From Garcia nutans (taxonomy: Eukaryota > Streptophyta > Magnoliopsida > Malpighiales > Euphorbiaceae), in assembly GCA_947685225.1 (NCBI GenBank), contig CANTUV010000051.1:6510001-6574000 (forward strand): DNA of 64,000 nucleotides, read 5' to 3'. Below are positions 58,011 to 64,000 of the stretch, in pieces. A program made the translations under genes and the position numbers. The stretch's first letter is position 1. Each line of letters opens with the position of its first letter. The notes below the pieces were generated by a model. That model was not told the origin of the DNA and ran no database searches. It saw nothing but the letters and a program-made list of their open reading frames with translations.

Positions 58011-59519
58011 TTAGAAAATACCTGAGGATTCAAACAAATGAGGGTATGTAGATTTCACAGTTTCCTCCAATTCCAAGGTGCACTCATCAATAGAGTGATT
58101 ACGCCATAAAACCTTTACGGATACTACATCTTTGTTGCGCAGTCGTTTCACTTGACGATCTAAGATTTTAACAGGTTGTTCTTTATAGGAACAATCATTA
58201 CTGATCTCTATCGTCTCTGGAGCCAACACATGCTCAGGATTTGCAACATATTTCCTCAGCATAGAGACATGAAAAGTCGGATGGACCGCTTCTAATGCTG
58301 GTGGTAATGCCAATCTATATGCCACTTCTCCCACACGCTCCAACACCTCATACGGACCGATAAATCGCGGAGCTAGCTTACCCTTTTTACCAAATCTCAT
58401 AACTCCCTTGAAAGGTGACACTTTAAGAAACACCTTATCTCCTACAGCAAATTCTAAGTGTCTCCTCTTAAGGTCTGCATAGCTCTTTTGCCTACTGAAA
58501 GCAGTTCGAATACGGCTCTGGATGACTGGCACTTTCTCTGAACTATACTGTAAAATCTCCGGGCCTTCAATTCTTCTATCGCCTACTTCCTCCCAATACA
58601 AAGGAGTTCTGCACCTCCTACCATACAAAGCTTCAAAAGGCGCCATACCAATACTAGCTTGGTAGCTATTATTATATGCAAACTCAACCAATGGAAGATG
58701 ATCCGCCCAACTACCACCAAAATCCAATACACACAACCGCAACATATCCTCCAAAGTTTGAATAGTTCTTTCTGACTGCCCATCTGTCTGTGGGTGAAAA
58801 GCTGTACTGAGATGTTGAACGGTACCTAACCCTTCTTGAAATTTCTGCCAAAACCTCGATGTGAACTGAGTACCTCTATCAGAAACAATAGAGACTGGGA
58901 TCCCATGAAGACTCACTATACGATTGAGGTATAACTTTGCATACTGCGCTGCTGTATACTTGGTACTCACAGGTAGAAAATGTGCTGACTTTGTCAACCT
59001 ATCAACAATAACCCAAATAGAATCATAGCCACCTAGTGTCTTTGGCAAACCAACCACAAAATCCATTGTCACCCTCTCCCACTTCCACTCGGGTAGTGGT
59101 AGCTCCTTTAGCAATCCTGCTGGTTTGTGGTGCTCGTACTTAACCTGCTGACAAGGCAAACACTGAGATACAAAGGTCGCAATATCATTCTTCATTCCTT
59201 TCCACCAATATAATTGCTTCAACTCATGATACATCTTTGTGGAGCCGGGATGTACTGTATACCTTGAAGAGTGAGCTTCTTTCAAGATACTCTCCCTCAG
59301 ATCATCAATCATGGGCACACACAACCTAGATCCAAACCTCAATACCCCTTGCTCATCAATACGAAACTCCTTATCTTCACCTTTCAGCACCCTTTGTCGA
59401 ATAGTTTCTAATTCTGTATCTTTGCTCTGAGTTGAGACAATCCTGTCAAGAAAACTCGGTCTAGCAACAAGATTAGCTAAAAACACCCCTGTATGTCCAA
59501 CCACTTCCTTATTTGACAA
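58011..59519 (-). CDS. Chromovirus integrase with chromodomain
   Basis: 502 codons. The HHCC zinc domain (about 90-140: VHPGSTKMYHELKQLYWWKG, CLPCQQVKYEHH) is followed by the catalytic core (about 150-300: MDFVVGLPKTLGGYDSIWV, IVSDRGTQFTSRFW, DGQSERTIQTLEDMLR). A GPY/F module (FIGPYEVLERVGEVAYRLAL) follows, then a C-terminal chromodomain (about 450-500: VKILDRQVKRLRNKDVVSVK, LWRNHSIDECTLELEE). The chromodomain should tether integration to heterochromatin marks. It is out of frame with the RT block because of a one-base change near 59530-59560. Confidence 0.94.
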   Translation of the reverse strand: MSNKEVVGHTGVFLANLVARPSFLDRIVSTQSKDTELETIRQRVLKGEDKEFRIDEQGVLRFGSRLCVPMIDDLRESILKEAHSSRYTVHPGSTKMYHELKQLYWWKGMKNDIATFVSQCLPCQQVKYEHHKPAGLLKELPLPEWKWERVTMDFVVGLPKTLGGYDSIWVIVDRLTKSAHFLPVSTKYTAAQYAKLYLNRIVSLHGIPVSIVSDRGTQFTSRFWQKFQEGLGTVQHLSTAFHPQTDGQSERTIQTLEDMLRLCVLDFGGSWADHLPLVEFAYNNSYQASIGMAPFEALYGRRCRTPLYWEEVGDRRIEGPEILQYSSEKVPVIQSRIRTAFSRQKSYADLKRRHLEFAVGDKVFLKVSPFKGVMRFGKKGKLAPRFIGPYEVLERVGEVAYRLALPPALEAVHPTFHVSMLRKYVANPEHVLAPETIEISNDCSYKEQPVKILDRQVKRLRNKDVVSVKVLWRNHSIDECTLELEETVKSTYPHLFESSGIF

Positions 59520-61555
59520 AAGGAAAATCCAACCATCACAATCAACTGATGAATATCTGAAATCAACGGCCTTCTGTGTGCAGATATATGAGATAAACTA
59601 CCCAAAAATTTACGGCTCAAAGCATCAGCTACAACATTTGCTTTCCCAGGGTGATACTGAATGCTATAATCATAATCTTCAAGAAATTCCACCCATCTCC
59701 TCTGCCTTAAATTCAAATCTTTCTGGGCGTATACATACTTGAGATTCTTGTGATCAGTGAATATCTCGCATGTGACACCATACAGGTAATGCCTCCAGAT
59801 TTTTAGCGCAAACACAACTGCCGCCATTTCCAAATCATGAGTAGGATAGTTAACCTCATGCTTCTTAAGCTGTCTTGAAGCATAGGCAACTACTCTGCCA
59901 TGCTGCATCAAAACACAACCCAAACCAATACCTGATGCATCACAGTATACAGCATAACCTTCCGTGCCTTCGGGTAAAATAAGTACCGGTGCTGTAGTCA
60001 ATCTCTCCTTAAGTGTTCTAAAACTCTCCTCACAGGTGTCATCCCAAACAAACTTTACACCTTTGCGAGTTAGCTTCGTCAATGGTGCAGCAATTCTGGA
60101 AAAATCCTTCACAAACCTTCTGTAGTAGCCTGCTAAACCGAGAAAACTCCGTATATCAGTAACCGTTTTAGGTCTAGGCCAGTCCATAACTGCTTCCACT
60201 TTCTTGGGGTCGACTTGCACACCTTCTGCCGAAATCACATGTCCCAAGAACACTACTCGATCCAACCAGAACTCACATTTGGAAAACTTAGCATATAACT
60301 GATGTTCCCTCAATGTCTGTAAAACTGACCTTAAGTGTTGTTCATGCTCCTCCTTGGTTCTCGAGTAAATCAAGATATCATCAATGAATACAACAACAAA
60401 CCGATCAAGGTAAGGACTAAACACCCTGTTCATCAGGTCCATAAAAGCTGCAGGTGCATTAGTGAGTCCAAAGGACATAACAAGAAATTCATAATGCCCA
60501 TACCTTGTTCGGAAAGCAGTCTTTGGTATATCTTCCTTTCTCACCCTCAACTGATGGTAGCCAGACCTAAGATCAATTTTAGAGAAGAAACGGGCTCCTT
60601 GCATTTGGTCAAACAAATCATCAATCCGAGGTAGCGGGTACCTATTCTTCACTGTCACTTTGTTCAGTTGTCGGTAGTCAATACATAGTCTCATTGTACC
60701 ATCTTTCTTTTTCACAAAAAGCACCGGAGCTCCCCAAGGTGAAATACTCGGTCGGATGTACCCTTTCTGCAACAGGTCATTTAACTGCTCCCTCAATTCC
60801 TTCAGTTCGGCAGGTGCCATTCTATAAGGAGGCATAGAAATGGGATTTGTTCCAGGTACAAGATCAATAAAAAATTTAATTTCTCTTTCCGGAGGTAAAC
60901 CGGGCAAATCGTCCGGAAACACATCCACAAAGTCTCGCGCTACCGGAACTTCTTCAAGCTTTGCTTCCTCTTTTCTTACATCTCGGATAGATACTAGGTA
61001 AGCATCACATCCTTTCTTCATTAACTTCCTGGCCCTCAAGGAAGAAATCAGTCGACTAGGCCCATCTATCTTTGAACCAACAAAAGTCACTGACTTACCT
61101 TCTTCATAATCAAACATAACAGTTTTATTCCTACAATCCATCTTTCCTCCATGTTTAGCTAACCAATCCATTCCCAATATAACATCAAAATCAATCACAT
61201 CTAGAATAACTAGGTCTGCTGGCAAATTCACATCTCTCACTTGAACTATACAACCCTTATAAACATTGACAGACTCAACTTCTTCCCCCAAGGGTGTATG
61301 AACAAGTAAAGGCATATCTATAGTTTCAGGTGTAATACTCAATCTAGATGCAAAACTAGGTGATATGAAAGAATGTGTAGCACCAGGGTCCATTAAAATA
61401 TGAGCATCAAAAGAGCAAATAGAAAGAGTACGTTGCACCACATTATTATCAGTCTGGGCTTGCTGGTTGTTCAAATTAAACACACGAGCATAATTCTGGT
61501 TCTGCCCTTGGTTCTGATTCTGATTCTGATTATTCCCTTGCCCAGCTGGCTGCAC
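59477..61555 (-). CDS. Chromovirus protease, reverse transcriptase and RNase H
   Basis: 692 codons. The retropepsin motif is AHILMDPGATHSFISPSFAS (about 50-70). RT is at about 250-430 (MRLCIDYRQLNKVTVKNRYP, GHYEFLVMSFGLTNAPAAFM, RFVVVFIDDILIYSRT with the catalytic I-D-D). RNase H is at about 530-640 (YAVYCDASGIGLGCVLM, YASRQLKKHEVNYPTHDLEM, FTDHKNLKYV). It ends out of frame at 59477 while integrase continues in another frame. The Gly/Gln/Asn-rich start is the Gag tail joined in the wrong frame. Confidence 0.94.
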   Translation of the reverse strand: MQPAGQGNNQNQNQNQGQNQNYARVFNLNNQQAQTDNNVVQRTLSICSFDAHILMDPGATHSFISPSFASRLSITPETIDMPLLVHTPLGEEVESVNVYKGCIVQVRDVNLPADLVILDVIDFDVILGMDWLAKHGGKMDCRNKTVMFDYEEGKSVTFVGSKIDGPSRLISSLRARKLMKKGCDAYLVSIRDVRKEEAKLEEVPVARDFVDVFPDDLPGLPPEREIKFFIDLVPGTNPISMPPYRMAPAELKELREQLNDLLQKGYIRPSISPWGAPVLFVKKKDGTMRLCIDYRQLNKVTVKNRYPLPRIDDLFDQMQGARFFSKIDLRSGYHQLRVRKEDIPKTAFRTRYGHYEFLVMSFGLTNAPAAFMDLMNRVFSPYLDRFVVVFIDDILIYSRTKEEHEQHLRSVLQTLREHQLYAKFSKCEFWLDRVVFLGHVISAEGVQVDPKKVEAVMDWPRPKTVTDIRSFLGLAGYYRRFVKDFSRIAAPLTKLTRKGVKFVWDDTCEESFRTLKERLTTAPVLILPEGTEGYAVYCDASGIGLGCVLMQHGRVVAYASRQLKKHEVNYPTHDLEMAAVVFALKIWRHYLYGVTCEIFTDHKNLKYVYAQKDLNLRQRRWVEFLEDYDYSIQYHPGKANVVADALSRKFLGSLSHISAHRRPLISDIHQLIVMVGFSFCQIRKWLDIQGCF

Positions 61556-61769
61556 TGCTCTAGCATTCTGACCTTGATTGTTTTGCTGGTTTCCGTTGTT
61601 TGCAGCACCATAACCACGGCCTTGCTGATACTGATATCCCTGATAACCTCGGCCCTGTTGGCCCTGATATCCTCGGCCCTGCTGGCCATTACCTCGACCT
61701 CCTTGATAGCCTCGGCCGCCATAGTTACCACGTCCACCATATCCTCTTCCATTGCCATTTCCATTCTGA

Positions 61770-63013
61770 TTATGTCCATAGTACCCCCTGATTGCCTACT
61801 TGCCTTTGTGTTTGTTGTCCAGCTTGATTCTGATTTCTTCTAGAGTTAGGACAATCCTTCACTTGATGATCTTTCTGACCACAGCTCAGGCATGCACCAA
61901 TCATTTTCCAACACTCACCTCCATGTCGGTTACCACAAAAATCACAAATAGGAGCTTTGTGCCCCTGCTGTTGATGTTGAAATCGGCCTCCTCCATTGCT
62001 ACCTCTGTGGCCTTGATATTGCCCCTGATAGTTCATCTGATCATTAGGCCTATTCCTCTTCCTGCTAGGCTCAGCCATATCAGTTTTTCTATCAGGTTTT
62101 CTTCTGTTTTCCATACCAATAGCTGCATTGACTGCCAGATGAAGCTCCTTGTAGTTATGGCTAGCAATCACATCATAATACCTGTCATCCAACCCCTCAA
62201 CAAATCGTTCCGTCATAACTTCCTCTTCTTGCAGCAAGTGTGTAGCATAGGGTTTCAACTCCTGGAATTTCTCCCAGTATTCAGCAACAGTCTTGCTTCC
62301 CTGTTTGAGCATCTCAAAGTCTCTAGCCTTAGCCTTCAAAACATTCTTAGGTAGGAAGGTTTGTGTGAATCTCAGCTTGAAGTCCTCCCAGGTATGTACT
62401 CGATCAACTATCTGGCTACCAAACCAAACCCTAGCAGCCTTTTTCATTTGGTGACCTGCCAACTCAATAGATCTTTCTTCTGAACAATGCAAGGCGTTAA
62501 ATATTCTCTTGACCTCATCAATAAACAACATTGGGTCTTCTGTCGCAGCATTTGAAAACTCTGGTGGGTCAACCCTGATAAACTCATGTAGTTTAACATA
62601 TCCTGGCACTCCCGCCTGTGGTGCATTGTCCTGCCCATTGTTCTGCCCCATATTCTGGACAAGTTGGGTAAATCCAGCTGCAAGTGCTCCCATAGTCTGA
62701 CTGAAGGTTGCCATGGTGGCCATGAATTGCTCCTGACTCACTGGAGCTGCTGTTGTACCCTCAGGTACAGGCTCATTCCTTGGAGTTGGTGGTGGATCTC
62801 TGACATCATCCTCCGGTATGTCCTCAAAGTTTTCATTATTGGATGGTAGATCTTGGTTCTGCTGACCCTGTCCACCACTCTGCGTGGTCTTCCTCGCCCC
62901 CTAGGCAAAGGTTGCTCCCGAACACTTCCAATTGGATCCTCTCCACTGTTCCTTGCCCCTTGGGCATTACTAGCTTCGCCAGTTAAAAGAAGATGTGTGC
63001 CTCTACGAGACAT
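61770..63013 (-). CDS. Chromovirus Gag, with frame breaks
   Basis: Starts at ATG 63013 (MSRRGT). After GRGRPRR (about 62895) the reading moves to the frame that is open from 62741 (MSQEQFMATMATFSQTM). The Retrotrans_gag domain follows (MLFIDEVKRIFNALHCSEER, KAARVWFGSQIV, FEMLKQGSKTVAEYWEKFQE). A double Cys motif ends it (CDFCGNRHGGECW and the CCHC knuckle CLSCGQKDHQVKDCP). At a run of five G bases (61784-61788 on the plus strand as C) the frame leaves the Gly-rich tail and hits a stop at 61770; pol resumes in another frame. Capsid protein of virus-like particles. Confidence 0.9.
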
Positions 63014-63109
63014 TACACCTGATATGGAGGGCAATTTGATTAACGCTGAAAGGAAACAAGAAAAACTTAAGAATACCATAATGATTTTCGGATAACACAA
63101 ATATCAAAA

Positions 63110-63125
63110 CCGGGCTCTGATACCA
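63110..63125 (-). promoter_or_regulatory. tRNA-Met primer-binding site, right copy
   Basis: The minus strand TGGTATCAGAGCCCGG, 4 bases after the LTR end at 63130, identical to the left copy. Confidence 0.95.
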
Positions 63126-63129
63126 CTTT

Positions 63130-64000
63130 TGTCACGACCCAACTAGGGACCGTGACCGGCGTATAGTTACACTTACGTGTAACTATACAAGCCTAAGATA
63201 ACAATAGTTAGATCATGCCTTAAAGGAAAATAGTGTAAGTTATGCTCATAAATTCAACTATTAGTCTAAAGCAATATATAAAGTGTTCTAATTATTCAAT
63301 GCCAAAACAATACCGTCTAACTGAAAATGGTCAAATGTTTAAATCTCATTATTACAAAGAAACGGGTTCAGACTCAGTCTGCCCTTAGGTTATCCAGAAA
63401 TCTATAAAGGAAGAAACATCTCCACTAACCTACTAGCTTTAGAATTCCAAAGAACGAAAGAATGGAAATAAACAACTGATGCTACCAGTGGACCTCAACC
63501 TGCAAAATCAGTCTATAGGGGTGTGAGCGTTATATATAGGCGCTCAGTAAGTTCATGTGAGGCAGAGAAACACAACTATATAAGCAGTTTATAAATATCA
63601 AGTAACTCAAATACAATTAATTCAATCAAGGTGGTATGGCGGGGTCTACCAATATCAATAATTCATCCTCCCTTATTCCTCCTCAATAACAGTTACAGTA
63701 TCAGTAATAATTAACAATAACAATCCACCCTTATAACAACCTCAGTATCAATATCAGTACAGTGGAGGTTTTTAACCTCATAAACAAATGCAATAACAGT
63801 TACAGTATTTCCACAATTGATCCTCCGTCCCCGTATGACATACCACCACACAACACAAGAAAAGTTTCATCAACGTAATATTCACAATATTAGCATTCAC
63901 AAGCACGTTTTTCTGTCTCCTAAACATTCATATAAAGGCTCGGGTATTGAAGGAATATAATACCAAAGAGAAAGAATAGTTATATAAGAAAGGCTTAATA
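63130..64000 (-). repeat. Chromovirus 5' LTR, cut by window edge
   Basis: The first 871 bp on the plus strand match 54600-55470 without indels and with about six substitutions (roughly 0.7%). The TATATATA box is at 63531-63538. The rest lies to the right of the window. Confidence 0.95.

Larger units (their letters stand above)
54054..64000 (-). mobile_element. Chromodomain Ty3/Gypsy element (Tekay/Del-like), partial shared-LTR array
   Basis: Read on the minus strand from the right edge: 5' LTR (63130 to beyond 64000), primer site, gag, pol with integrase and chromodomain, 3' region, full LTR 54600 to about 57465, then a second primer site and the first 143 codons of gag again, cut at 54054. 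The two aligned stretches keep a fixed 8530-bp offset over about 1417 bp with some nine substitutions and no indels. Coding has one-base shifts in gag, at the gag-pol border and at the pol-integrase border. Confidence 0.95.

Noticed and set aside
27227..62741. Endogenous pararetrovirus origin for the RT-bearing regions
   Set aside because: All RT regions come with integrase or a LINE endonuclease, and no movement or coat protein motif is present.

Overview
This window looks like repeat-rich, AT-rich nuclear DNA of a flowering plant, most likely a eudicot. The evidence is one intron-rich host gene whose encoded protein closely matches plant ABCG32 (PDR-type) transporters, followed by about 55 kb of plant-type transposable elements. 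There are no bacterial operons, rRNA genes, tRNA genes or CRISPR arrays. The species cannot be named from the sequence.

Layout. 1-9023 (minus) holds 23 exons of a full-size ABCG transporter of the ABCG32 type; the last exon or exons lie beyond the left edge. 9024-12759 is its upstream region and AT-rich intergenic DNA with a foldback element. 12760-22224 is an old, decayed Ty3/Gypsy element of the Tat lineage on the minus strand, with two 402-bp LTRs, a tRNA-Phe-type primer site and an antisense extra gene. 22330-23888 is a decayed LINE tail. 23904-37631 is a TIR (Mutator-like) element of about 2 kb whose left arm was split by a second Tat element (23983-35637, perfect TACTT target duplication), which carries a different antisense gene with an apparent 70-bp intron. 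37632-42646 holds a 141-bp hAT-type MITE with a perfect 8-bp target duplication, a 1.3-kb palindromic foldback, a short poly-A retroposon and a Copia LTR remnant. 42664-47175 is a 5'-truncated L1-like LINE on the minus strand. 47176-53928 is very AT-rich DNA with another foldback copy, microsatellites, a 0.5-kb TRIM and a 0.7-kb MITE. 54054-64000 is a young chromodomain Gypsy element (Tekay/Del-like) in a partial LTR-internal-LTR-internal array, broken on its left side next to interlaced duplications that look like repair filler.

How it fits together. Only the transporter is a host gene with a supported function: export of cutin or cuticle precursors from epidermal cells, inferred from the ABCG32/PEC1 family. 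The rest is a layered insertion history. LTR divergence estimated by eye gives relative ages: about 15% for the first Tat element, about 3-4% for the second, and well under 1% for the chromovirus. Every retroelement reading frame has at least one stop or frameshift, so no autonomous element is evident. The most unusual features are the two different antisense accessory genes in the two Tat elements, the clean nesting in the TIR arm, and the shared-LTR chromovirus array with its break junction.
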